In this document: positions 32,126 to 38,641 of the stretch, in pieces
Position numbering within the stretch: the stretch's first letter is position 1
How the letters are laid out: every line of letters begins with the position of its first letter
Assembly: GCA_945897825.1 (NCBI GenBank)
Contig: CAMDGX010000043.1
Location: forward strand, 1-38,641
Reading direction: 5' to 3'
Source of the DNA: Asaia bogorensis
GTDB lineage: Bacteria; Pseudomonadota; Alphaproteobacteria; Acetobacterales; Acetobacteraceae
Length of the DNA stretch: 38,641 nucleotides
Position numbers and translations under genes: made by a program
Notes under the pieces: model-generated
Seen by the model: only the letters and a program-made list of their open reading frames with translations
Database searches by the model: none
Told to the model about the DNA's origin: nothing

Positions 32126-32914
32126 CTACCCTATCTCCAGCACCATCCCGTCGAACCCCGCCTCCACCCCCGCCGGCAGGTGCGCGCCGAGCCACGCCCA
32201 ATCGAGATCGGTGCCCATGTGCGTCAGGATCGTCCGACGCGGCCGCAGCCGCTCGGCCCATTGCAACACCTGCTCCAGCTTCGCATGGGTATTGTGCGGC
32301 CCCCGCTGGAAGCAGCCGACCACCCAGGTGTCCACGCCCTCCAGCACCGCGAACGCCCGCTCGTCCAGCCGCACCACATCCGTCGAATAGCCGAAGCCGC
32401 CGATGCGCAGCCCCAGCGTGCGCACCATGCCGTGGTCCTGGTCGAACAGCTCGACGGGAATTCCGGCCGGCGCGATCGCGGCGTCAGGCGCCACGATGAC
32501 GGGCGTCATCACCGGGCGATAAAAGCCGGGCGGCTTCCAGGGCCGGAAGGCATAGGGGAAGCGCCCGACAATATCCTCCATCGTTGCCGCCGTGCCGAAC
32601 GCCTCGATCGGCCGGCCGACCACGCGGTTCAGGATGCGAACATCGTCGAGCCCGGTGATGTGGTCGGCATGGGCGTGGGTGTAGAGAATGGCATCAACCC
32701 GCCCGATGCCGGCCGCCAGCAGCTGCGCGCGCATGTCCGGCCCGGTATCGACCAGCAGCGTCGCATCGCCGACCTCGACGGCGATGCTCGTGCGCGTGCG
32801 CCGGTTGCGCGGCTCGGCGGGGTCGCAGACGCCCCAGTCGCCGGTGCCGTCGCGCCCGCCGATCATCGGCACCCCGGCCGAACCGCCGGTGCCGAGCAGC
32901 GTGACCCGGATCAC
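32126..32914 (-). CDS. MBL-fold metallo-hydrolase (PhnP/RNase Z-like)
   Basis: A 262-residue metallo-beta-lactamase-fold protein. The zinc motif is YTHAHADHITGLDD (HxHxDH), with an N-terminal LGTGGSAGVPMIGGRDGTGDWGVCDPAEPRNRRTRTS, read in pieces, of the PhnP/cyclic phosphodiesterase type, and later ligands in LFDQDHGMV and LTHMGTDLDW. This protein is typically encoded after tatD in the alphaproteobacterial metG-tatD block; its exact substrate is unsettled, and a phosphodiesterase role is likely. The GTG start at 32914 overlaps the tatD stop (GTGA). The amine oxidase begins 72 bases after its stop, on the same strand. Confidence 0.9.
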   Translation of the reverse strand: MIRVTLLGTGGSAGVPMIGGRDGTGDWGVCDPAEPRNRRTRTSIAVEVGDATLLVDTGPDMRAQLLAAGIGRVDAILYTHAHADHITGLDDVRILNRVVGRPIEAFGTAATMEDIVGRFPYAFRPWKPPGFYRPVMTPVIVAPDAAIAPAGIPVELFDQDHGMVRTLGLRIGGFGYSTDVVRLDERAFAVLEGVDTWVVGCFQRGPHNTHAKLEQVLQWAERLRPRRTILTHMGTDLDWAWLGAHLPAGVEAGFDGMVLEIG

Positions 32915-33681
32915 GCCGCCTTCGGGAACAGCCGGCGGAAATTCGCCGTGGTCAGGTCGGCCATCTCCCCTGCCCCCATCCCGTGCACCTCGGCCAGCAC
33001 CTTCGCGGTATGCGCCACATGGCCGGGCTCGTTGCGCTTGCCGCGGAACGGCACCGGGGCGAGGTAGGGCGCATCCGTCTCCACCAGCAGCCGCTCCTTC
33101 GGCACGTCGCGCGCGATGTCTCTGATCTCCTGCGATTTCGGGAAGGTCAGGATGCCGGAGAAGCTGATGTAGCCGCCCAGCGCCAGCGCCGCTTCCGCCA
33201 GCCCGCGCCCGGAACTGAAGCAGTGCAGCAGGAACGGAAACGCACCCTGCCCCGCCTCCTCGCGCAGAATGGCGGCGATGTCCTCGTCGGCATCGCGCGC
33301 ATGGATGCACAGCGGCAGGCCGGAGAGCCGTGCGGCGCGGATATGCGCCCTGAACCCCGCCTGCTGCCGGTCGCGCGGCGCCTTGTCGTAGAAGTAATCC
33401 AGCCCGGACTCGCCGATGCCGATCACCTTCGGGTGGTGCGTCTCGGCCACGATCGCCTCCGGCGTCGGCACCTCGCCTTCGCCCGCGTTGTGCGGATGGA
33501 TGCCGACGGTGCACCACACGTTGGGATGCGCCTCGGCCAGCGCGCGCATCTCGGCCGAACGGGTCAGGCGCGTGCCGATCGTCACCATCTCGCCGACGCC
33601 GGCCGCCGCCGCGCGGGCCAGCACGCGCGCGAGGTCCTCGCCCTGGAAGTAGTCGAGGTGGCAGTGGCTATCGATCAGCAC
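32911..33681 (-). CDS. tatD: TatD-family DNase
   Basis: A 256-residue metal-dependent hydrolase of the TatD (YcfH) type, a 3'-5' exonuclease linked to DNA repair. IDSHCHLDYF is the N-terminal metal motif (HxH), GIGESGLDYFYDK holds the bridging Glu, LCIHARDADEDI and LLHCFSSG the further histidines, and LLVETDAPYLAPVPFRGKRNEP the C-terminal Asp motif. The GTG start at 33681 is chosen because the protein then begins MLIDSHCH, as the family does; longer reading enters metG. It starts one base before the metG stop region ends and its stop overlaps the MBL gene start, so translation is coupled. Confidence 0.95.
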   Translation of the reverse strand: MLIDSHCHLDYFQGEDLARVLARAAAAGVGEMVTIGTRLTRSAEMRALAEAHPNVWCTVGIHPHNAGEGEVPTPEAIVAETHHPKVIGIGESGLDYFYDKAPRDRQQAGFRAHIRAARLSGLPLCIHARDADEDIAAILREEAGQGAFPFLLHCFSSGRGLAEAALALGGYISFSGILTFPKSQEIRDIARDVPKERLLVETDAPYLAPVPFRGKRNEPGHVAHTAKVLAEVHGMGAGEMADLTTANFRRLFPKAA

Positions 33682-33682
33682 G

Positions 33683-35218
33683 CTACTCGGCCTCTTCGAC
33701 AAAACGCGGGAACACCCCATGCGGCGGCGGCAGCACCGTGCCCGCCGGCAACGCCGCCGCCAGCGCGTCGAACCCGCGCCCATCCGCCGGCACGCCCAAC
33801 TGGTCGAGCATCGCCGCGGTCTTTTCCGGCATGAACGGCTGCAGCAGCGTCGCCACCGTGCGGATCACGTCGGCCAGCACCCGCAGCACATGCGCCATGC
33901 GCACCGCGTCGGTCTTGCGCAGCGCCCAGGGCGCCTGGCGGTCGATATAGGCGTTGGCGGCGCGGATCACCCGCCAGATCTCCTCCAGAGCCTCGCCGAA
34001 GGCCTGCCGGTCCATCTGCGCCCGCACCGAAGGCAGCAACGCCGCCGCGGAGGCCAGCATTTCCTCGTCTTCCGCCGTGCGCGGCCCGGCCTCCGGCAGC
34101 TTGCCCTCGCAGTTGCGCGCGATCAGCGTAAGCGAGCGCTGGGCGAGGTTGCCCAGGTCGTTCGCCAACTCGACATTCAGCCGCGAAACCAGCGCCTTGC
34201 GCGAGAAGGTTCCGTCGTTGCCGAACGGCACCTCGCGCAGCAGGAAATAGCGCAGCGAGTCCAACCCATAGGAATCGGCCAGTTCCTGCGGGTCCAGCAC
34301 GTTGCCGAGCGACTTGCTCATCTTCTCGCCGGCCACCGTCCACCAGCCATGCGCGAACACCCGCTTCGGCGGCGCCAGCCCGGCGGCCATCAGGAAGGCA
34401 GGCCAATACACGGCATGAAAGCGCAGGATGTCCTTGCCCACCATGTGCACATCGGCCGGCCAGAACCCCCAGCGCTCCGCCGCCTCGTCCGGGAAGCCGG
34501 CCGCCGTGATGTAGTTGGTCAGCGCGTCCATCCACACATACATCACATGCGCCGGGTCGCCCGGCACCGGGATGCCCCACTTGAAGCTGGTGCGGCTGAC
34601 CGACAGGTCGCGCAGCCCGGACTTCACGAAGCTGGTCACCTCGTTGCGCCGCGTCGCCGGCAGGATGAAGTCGGGATTGGCGTCGTAGTAGGCGAGCAGC
34701 CGGTCCTGCCAGGCCGAGAGCCGGAAGAAGTAGCTCGGCTCCACCACCCATTCCACCGGCGCGCCCGATGGCGCCACCTTCGTCCCGTCCGGCCGGGTGG
34801 TCAGCTCGTCCTCGTCGTAGAACGCCTCGTCACGCACCGCGTACCAGCCCTCGTAGCCGCCCAGGTAGATCTCGCCCCGATCAACCAGCCGCTTCCACAG
34901 CTCGGCGCAGGCGCGCTTGTGCCGCTCCTCCGTGGTGCGGATGAAATCGTCGTTGGAAATGCCGATGCGCTGCGTCATCGCCCGGAACATGTCCGAGGTG
35001 CCGTCGGTGAACTGCTGCGGCGTCTGTCCGGCGGCGGCGGCGGCCTGCTCCACCTTCTGGCCGTGCTCGTCCGTGCCGGTCAGGAAGAACACATCGAACC
35101 CGTCCAGCCGCTTGAAGCGCGCCATCACGTCGCAGGCGATCGTGGTGTAGGCGTGGCCGATATGCGGCGCGCCGTTCACGTAGTAGATCGGGGTCGTGAT
35201 ATAGTATTTTGGTTTCAT
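33683..35218 (-). CDS. metG: Methionyl-tRNA synthetase
   Basis: A 511-residue class I synthetase that charges tRNA-Met. TPIYYVNGAPHIGHAYTT carries the HIGH signature and GEKMSKSLGNVLDP the KMSKS loop; FLTGTDEHGQKVEQAA is the conserved editing/active-site segment. There is no CxxC zinc knuckle in the CP region (about 125-160) and no C-terminal tRNA-binding (EMAP-like) domain, so it is the short alphaproteobacterial form. The ATG at 35218 overlaps the holB stop (ATGA). The first codons are AT-rich (AAA CCA AAA TAC TAT), a common feature that eases initiation. Next downstream is tatD. Confidence 0.97.
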   Translation of the reverse strand: MKPKYYITTPIYYVNGAPHIGHAYTTIACDVMARFKRLDGFDVFFLTGTDEHGQKVEQAAAAAGQTPQQFTDGTSDMFRAMTQRIGISNDDFIRTTEERHKRACAELWKRLVDRGEIYLGGYEGWYAVRDEAFYDEDELTTRPDGTKVAPSGAPVEWVVEPSYFFRLSAWQDRLLAYYDANPDFILPATRRNEVTSFVKSGLRDLSVSRTSFKWGIPVPGDPAHVMYVWMDALTNYITAAGFPDEAAERWGFWPADVHMVGKDILRFHAVYWPAFLMAAGLAPPKRVFAHGWWTVAGEKMSKSLGNVLDPQELADSYGLDSLRYFLLREVPFGNDGTFSRKALVSRLNVELANDLGNLAQRSLTLIARNCEGKLPEAGPRTAEDEEMLASAAALLPSVRAQMDRQAFGEALEEIWRVIRAANAYIDRQAPWALRKTDAVRMAHVLRVLADVIRTVATLLQPFMPEKTAAMLDQLGVPADGRGFDALAAALPAGTVLPPPHGVFPRFVEEAE

Positions 35219-36237
35219 GGTGCTTTCGCCGTGCTGGTCGCCAGCATGCTCAGGCCGTTCACCACCGCCTGGCGCTTGTCCAGATAGGCATCCTCGGTCT
35301 CGTGCTGCAGGCGCCGCAGCGCGTGCCACAAATCGACCCAGGCGGAAAGGGGGCGATCGCCGAGCAGCCGTGCCTGGTCCGGATCGCCATGCCCGCGCGC
35401 GGCATCGCGCACCGCGGCCGCGATGCCGCTGGCAAGCAGTTCCATGAAGGTCGCGAACGCATCCTCGTCCCGCCCCAGCGCATCGGCGACCGCATGGGCC
35501 CGCCCGGCGTCGAGCTTGTCCAGGTTGGCCAGCACCTCGTCCACCAGCGCCGCCTGCGCCACCCCCCCGCCCTCGGCCAGCGCGAGCGCGCGCCCGATCG
35601 ACCCCTCGGCCATCCCCGCCAGCCGAGCCGCGTCGTCCGGCGGCAGGTCCGGCGCGTAGCGGGCCAGCAGCGCCCGCACCGTCTCCTCGCCCAGCGGGGC
35701 GAGCGCCAGCCTTCGGCACCGGCTGCGGATGGTCGGCATCAGCCGCCCGGCCGCCGAGCACACCAGCAGCAGGATCGCCCGCGGCGGCGGTTCCTCGAGC
35801 ACCTTCAGCAGCGCGTTGGCGGCATTGCGGTTCATGTCCTCCGCGCCGTCCAGCACGACCACGCGCCAGCCGCCCTCCGCGGGAGTCAGGCGCAGGAAAT
35901 CCCCCACCTTGCGCACGTCGTCGACCACGATCTCGCTGCGCCGCTTGCCCTTGTCGTTCAGCGACCGCTCGACCGTCAGCAGGTCGGCATGGCTCGACGC
36001 CGCGACGCGCTTGAAGGTCGGGTGATCGGCCGCCAGCGCCAGGTCCGCCCCCGGGTCGCCCCCGGCCAGCAGGCGGCGCGCGAAGCGGAACGCCAGCGTC
36101 GCCTTGCCGATCCCCTCCGGCCCGGTAACCAGCCAGGCATGGTGCAGCCGCCCGGAGCGGATCGCCTCGGCCATCATCCCCTCGGTGGCCTCGTGGCCCA
36201 GCAGATGCGGATTGGCCCGCGGCGCCGGCGCGCTCAC
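35215..36237 (-). CDS. holB: DNA polymerase III subunit delta'
   Basis: A 340-residue clamp-loader subunit. LLGHEATEGMMAEAIRSGRLHHAWLVTGPEGIGKATLA (read in pieces) is the delta' start with a P-loop-like GPEGIGKAT; VVVLDGAEDMNRNAANALLKVLEEPP is the Walker B/sensor region and IRSRCRRLAL the conserved SRC motif. The Cys zinc module of E. coli delta' is missing, its place taken by LAADHPTFKRVAASSHAD, as in many alphaproteobacteria. The GTG start at 36237 overlaps the tmk stop (GTGA); longer reading goes into tmk. Coupling with tmk and metG is a conserved arrangement. Confidence 0.95.
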   Translation of the reverse strand: MSAPAPRANPHLLGHEATEGMMAEAIRSGRLHHAWLVTGPEGIGKATLAFRFARRLLAGGDPGADLALAADHPTFKRVAASSHADLLTVERSLNDKGKRRSEIVVDDVRKVGDFLRLTPAEGGWRVVVLDGAEDMNRNAANALLKVLEEPPPRAILLLVCSAAGRLMPTIRSRCRRLALAPLGEETVRALLARYAPDLPPDDAARLAGMAEGSIGRALALAEGGGVAQAALVDEVLANLDKLDAGRAHAVADALGRDEDAFATFMELLASGIAAAVRDAARGHGDPDQARLLGDRPLSAWVDLWHALRRLQHETEDAYLDKRQAVVNGLSMLATSTAKAP

Positions 36238-36860
36238 GCCGCCACTCCGAGCCGCGCGCGCACCGTGTCCAGGATCGCGGCGGCCACCTTGCTCTCGTCC
36301 GGCTCGCCGTCGATCAGCGCGCATCGATCGGGCTCGCCGGCAGCGACCGCGCGGAACCCGTCGCGGATGGTGGCGAAGAACGGCGCGCCCAGCCGCTCGT
36401 ATCGATCCGCCGCCGCCCCGCGCCGCACGAGCCGGGCCAGCGTCGTCTCCACCGAGACATCCAGCACCAGCGTCAGGTCCGGCCGTGCCCGCAGCAACGA
36501 GGTCAGCGTCGCGATGGCGTCGCGATCAGCGCCCTGCCCCCAGCCCTGGTACACCATGGTCGAATCGGCGAACCGGTCGCACACCACCCACATCCCGGCA
36601 TCGAGCGCGGGGCGGATGGTCCGCTCCACATGCTCGGCGCGCGCGGCGAAATGCAGCAGCGTCTCAGCCGGCGCCGACCAGTCAATCTCCCCCCCCAGCA
36701 ACAGGCCGCGCAGATGCTCCGCCCCCGGCGCACCGCCGGGCTCGCGGGTCATCAGCACCGGCAGTCCCATGGCCGACAACGCCTCGGCCAGAAGCCGCGC
36801 CTGGGTGGATTTGCCGCCGCCCTCGCCGCCCTCCAGCGTGATGAACCGCCCCGTACCCAA
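36234..36860 (-). CDS. tmk: Thymidylate kinase (TTG start)
   Basis: A 208-residue dTMP kinase. GRFITLEGGEGGGKSTQARLLAEAL holds the P-loop, MTREPGG the DR(E)PGG motif, VVCDRFADSTMVYQGWG the substrate-binding DRY/F region, and RRGAAADRYERLG the lid. The start must be TTG 36860: two codons upstream, in the same frame, stands the TGA of the preceding dac gene, and no ATG or GTG comes before the P-loop. The TTG lies 3 bases after that stop, so initiation probably depends on ribosomes ending on dac. The stop overlaps holB (GTGA). Confidence 0.95.
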   Translation of the reverse strand: MGTGRFITLEGGEGGGKSTQARLLAEALSAMGLPVLMTREPGGAPGAEHLRGLLLGGEIDWSAPAETLLHFAARAEHVERTIRPALDAGMWVVCDRFADSTMVYQGWGQGADRDAIATLTSLLRARPDLTLVLDVSVETTLARLVRRGAAADRYERLGAPFFATIRDGFRAVAAGEPDRCALIDGEPDESKVAAAILDTVRARLGVAA

Positions 36861-36863
36861 GTG

Positions 36864-38111
36864 TCAGCCGCCGGTCAGGAAGCGCGTGACGACGGCCACC
36901 GCCCGTCCCGGCAGCCCCAGCCGCGCCACGTCCGCCCCGGCCAGCAGCGGCACCTCCAGCTCCGGCACCCCCTGCCCGCTTACGCTAAGCTGCCCAAGCC
37001 GCGTGCCGCGCTGCACCGGCGCCGGCACGGGCGAATCGTAGGCGATCGTCACCTTCGCCCGATTGCGCCAGCCGCGCGGCATGGTCACCACCAAATCCCG
37101 CCCGCCCACCAGCGGCACGGTCGGGCTGGCGCCGAGATGCACCGGCGCCTGCTCCACCACGTCGCCGGCGGTGAACAGCGTCACGTTCTCGAACTCGCGG
37201 AAGCTCCATTCCAGCAGCCGCTCGCTCTCCTCGGAGCGCTCGCGCATCGTGTTCAGCCCGTTGATCATCAGGATCACCCGCCGCCCGCCGCGCTCGGCAC
37301 TGGCAACCAGCCCATACCCGGCCTCTTCGGTATGCCCGGTCTTGAGCCCGTCGGCGAGGTTCTTCTGCACCAGCGGGTTGCGGTTCTGCTGGTCGATACC
37401 GTTGTATTTGAATGACTTCTCCGAGTCGTAATGGTAGTATTCCGGGAAGTCGCGAATGATCCGCCGCGCCAGGATCGCAATGTCGCGCGCGCTGCTGCGG
37501 TGCTCCGGATGCGGCCAGCCGGTGGAGTTGCGGAACACCGTGCGCTCCAGCCCCAGCTCGCGCGCCTTGGCCGTCATCATCTCGGCGAACTGCTCCTCCG
37601 AGCCCGCGATCGCCTCGGCCAGCACGATGCAGGCATCGTTGCCGGATTGGACGATCACCCCGCGGATCAGGTCCTCCACCTTCACGCTGGTGCCGACCTG
37701 CACGAACATCTTGCTGCCGCCCATGCGCCACGCCCGCTCGCTGACCGGCAGCTCCTGCGTCAGCGTCAGCCGGCCGGCGCGCAGCAGCTCATAGACCAGG
37801 TAGGCGGTCATCAGCTTGGTCATCGACGACGGGATCATCGACGCATCAGCGTCCTTCTCCAGCAGCACCGCGCCCGTCACGTGGTCGATGATCACCGCGA
37901 ACTTGGCGGCCGTGTCCAAGGGGCCGAGCGGGGTGGTGGCCGGGCTGCCGGCGGGCAGCGGGCTCGTTGGGCGCGGACGGGCGGGCCGTTGCGCGGCGGC
38001 CGGCGGGCGCTGCGCCGGGCGCGTCTGCTGCGCGGCGGCGGTGAGCGCGGTGCCCGCCAGCAGGACCGGGGCCAGCAGGGCGCGGGCGAGTGCGATGCGG
38101 CGGTGGATCAC
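36864..38111 (-). CDS. D-alanyl-D-alanine carboxypeptidase (PBP5/6 type)
   Basis: A 415-residue penicillin-binding protein that trims the terminal D-Ala of peptidoglycan peptides. Active-site motifs are S96-M-T-K99 (SSMTK), SGN (156-158) and KTG (257-259). A signal peptide (residues 1-27, ALLAPVLLAGTALTAAAQ) is followed by a Pro/Ala/Arg linker of about 35 residues, then the peptidase S11 domain and a beta-rich C-terminal domain. No clear amphipathic membrane anchor is visible at the end (GRAVAVVTRFLTGG may serve). The start is GTG 38111, 8 bases after GAGGAG. The gene follows rlpA by 61 bases. Confidence 0.94.
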   Translation of the reverse strand: MIHRRIALARALLAPVLLAGTALTAAAQQTRPAQRPPAAAQRPARPRPTSPLPAGSPATTPLGPLDTAAKFAVIIDHVTGAVLLEKDADASMIPSSMTKLMTAYLVYELLRAGRLTLTQELPVSERAWRMGGSKMFVQVGTSVKVEDLIRGVIVQSGNDACIVLAEAIAGSEEQFAEMMTAKARELGLERTVFRNSTGWPHPEHRSSARDIAILARRIIRDFPEYYHYDSEKSFKYNGIDQQNRNPLVQKNLADGLKTGHTEEAGYGLVASAERGGRRVILMINGLNTMRERSEESERLLEWSFREFENVTLFTAGDVVEQAPVHLGASPTVPLVGGRDLVVTMPRGWRNRAKVTIAYDSPVPAPVQRGTRLGQLSVSGQGVPELEVPLLAGADVARLGLPGRAVAVVTRFLTGG

Positions 38112-38172
38112 GGCGGCAACTCCTCGTCTGGCCGAAGGTCAGTGTATCGCGCGACGGCGCGGCCGGGCAGCC

Positions 38173-38641
38173 CTACTCGACGATGATCCGCCCGTCGAGG
38201 CAGCCGGCGGGCAGCACGCGGCGCAGCGTGCCTTCCGCCTGGGACAGCGTCGCCATCGGGCCGATGCGCACCACCACGGAGCGGTCGCGCGGCGCGTCGT
38301 AGTCGGCCTGCATGCGCGCGCCGAAGCCGGCCAGGCGGGACTGCATCATGCCGGCGGCCGAAGTGCTGCCGAAGGCGCCGCATTCGATGGCGAGCTGGCC
38401 CGGCCGGGCCGAGGCCTGCGAGACCTGCTCCGGCAGGCGCAGCGGAATGGCCGAGGCCGGCGCCGCATCCGCGGCCTGGGCGACCGTGGCCGGCGCGGCG
38501 GCGACGCGCTGGCGTCCGGCGGCGGCGCCGGTGGGCGGGGCGAGCGATTCGGCCTGCACGCCGCCGCGCGGGGCGGCGGTCACCTGCGGCGGTGGCGCGG
38601 CTTGCGCCGGGGTGGAGCCGGTCGCGCGGCCCTGCAATTCG
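38173..38641 (-). CDS. rlpA: SPOR-domain protein, probably RlpA C-terminal part (cut by window end)
   Basis: The C-terminal 156 or so residues of a protein open to the window edge. A long Pro/Ala/Gln-rich linker precedes a SPOR-type domain: LAIECGAFGSTSAAGMMQSRLAGFGARMQADYDAPRDRSVVVRIGPMATLSQAEGTLRRVL (in pieces), which binds denuded glycan at the septum. RlpA, a septal lytic transglycosylase lipoprotein, commonly ends with SPOR and lies just upstream of dac in alphaproteobacteria, so the name rests on context; the double-psi barrel is outside the window. Another SPOR protein is possible. Confidence 0.7.
   Translation of the reverse strand, partial: ELQGRATGSTPAQAAPPPQVTAAPRGGVQAESLAPPTGAAAGRQRVAAAPATVAQAADAAPASAIPLRLPEQVSQASARPGQLAIECGAFGSTSAAGMMQSRLAGFGARMQADYDAPRDRSVVVRIGPMATLSQAEGTLRRVLPAGCLDGRIIVE

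Noticed and set aside
1-38641. tRNA or rRNA genes, CRISPR arrays, insertion sequences, prophage
   Set aside because: No cloverleaf-like sequence, spaced repeat array, transposase, integrase or phage structural gene was recognised on either strand.

Overview
The window is one continuous stretch of a very GC-rich alphaproteobacterial chromosome. Gene order (ntrC-ntrY-ntrX, later hfq-hflX, then an rlpA-dac-tmk-holB-metG-tatD-MBL block), a copper amine oxidase, and poly-T/poly-A hairpins between genes suggest Rhodospirillales, probably Acetobacteraceae (Roseomonas-like); this placement is an inference from memory of such genomes. I see about 40 protein genes, no rRNA, tRNA, CRISPR array, insertion sequence or prophage, and no gene-free gap over 300 bases. 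The longest gaps are 4100-4323 and 24734-24938; neither holds a gene I can support.

Layout. 1-4099 (+): the end of ntrC, then ntrY and ntrX, a nitrogen/redox-linked two-component system whose NtrX lacks the sigma-54 contact loop. 4324-5811 (+): a protein joining a methyltransferase-like domain to a family-92-like glycosyltransferase. 5820-9958 (-): gamma-carbonic anhydrase, M20 peptidase, class II aldolase and amidase; the last three overlap as a catabolic operon. 10062-12619 (+): threonine aldolase and an orphan NodT-type outer-membrane lipoprotein. 12664-16289: small accessory genes (methyltransferase, TerB-like protein, TauD-type dioxygenase, DHCW cupin, MaoC-type dehydratase). 16406-21783 (+): class II aldolase and HAD phosphatase, then hfq, hflX, an inositol-monophosphatase-family enzyme, a histidine phosphatase and an isochorismatase-family hydrolase. 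21790-23594 (-): mazG and a Gfo/Idh/MocA oxidoreductase. 23654-29219: DUF938 methyltransferase, YbjN-like exported protein, ilvD, a small K+ channel, a proline-racemase-family protein, an acyl-carrier-like protein and a GNAT acetyltransferase. 29295-38641 (-): the rlpA-dac-tmk-holB-metG-tatD-MBL housekeeping operon, tightly overlapped, with a copper amine oxidase and an AllE-type bicupin at its downstream end.

The most notable non-gene signal is at 29253-29280, between two convergent genes: an AT-rich 28-bp sequence matching the E. coli chromosome-dimer resolution site dif at 17 of 18 core positions. Octamers of the KOPS form GGGNAGGG read toward it from both sides. In sampled lines the + strand is strongly G-rich over roughly 2.7-17 kb even where genes lie on the - strand, and is balanced to C-rich beyond. 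Together these suggest that the window spans the replication terminus. A second AT-rich patch inside the neighbouring allE gene shares sequence blocks with the dif-like site.

Two families of nested hairpins (poly-T/A type at 6373-6490 and 12629-12652; a GC-rich type at 15297-15368) sit at operon ends and look like repeated intergenic elements that also serve as terminators.
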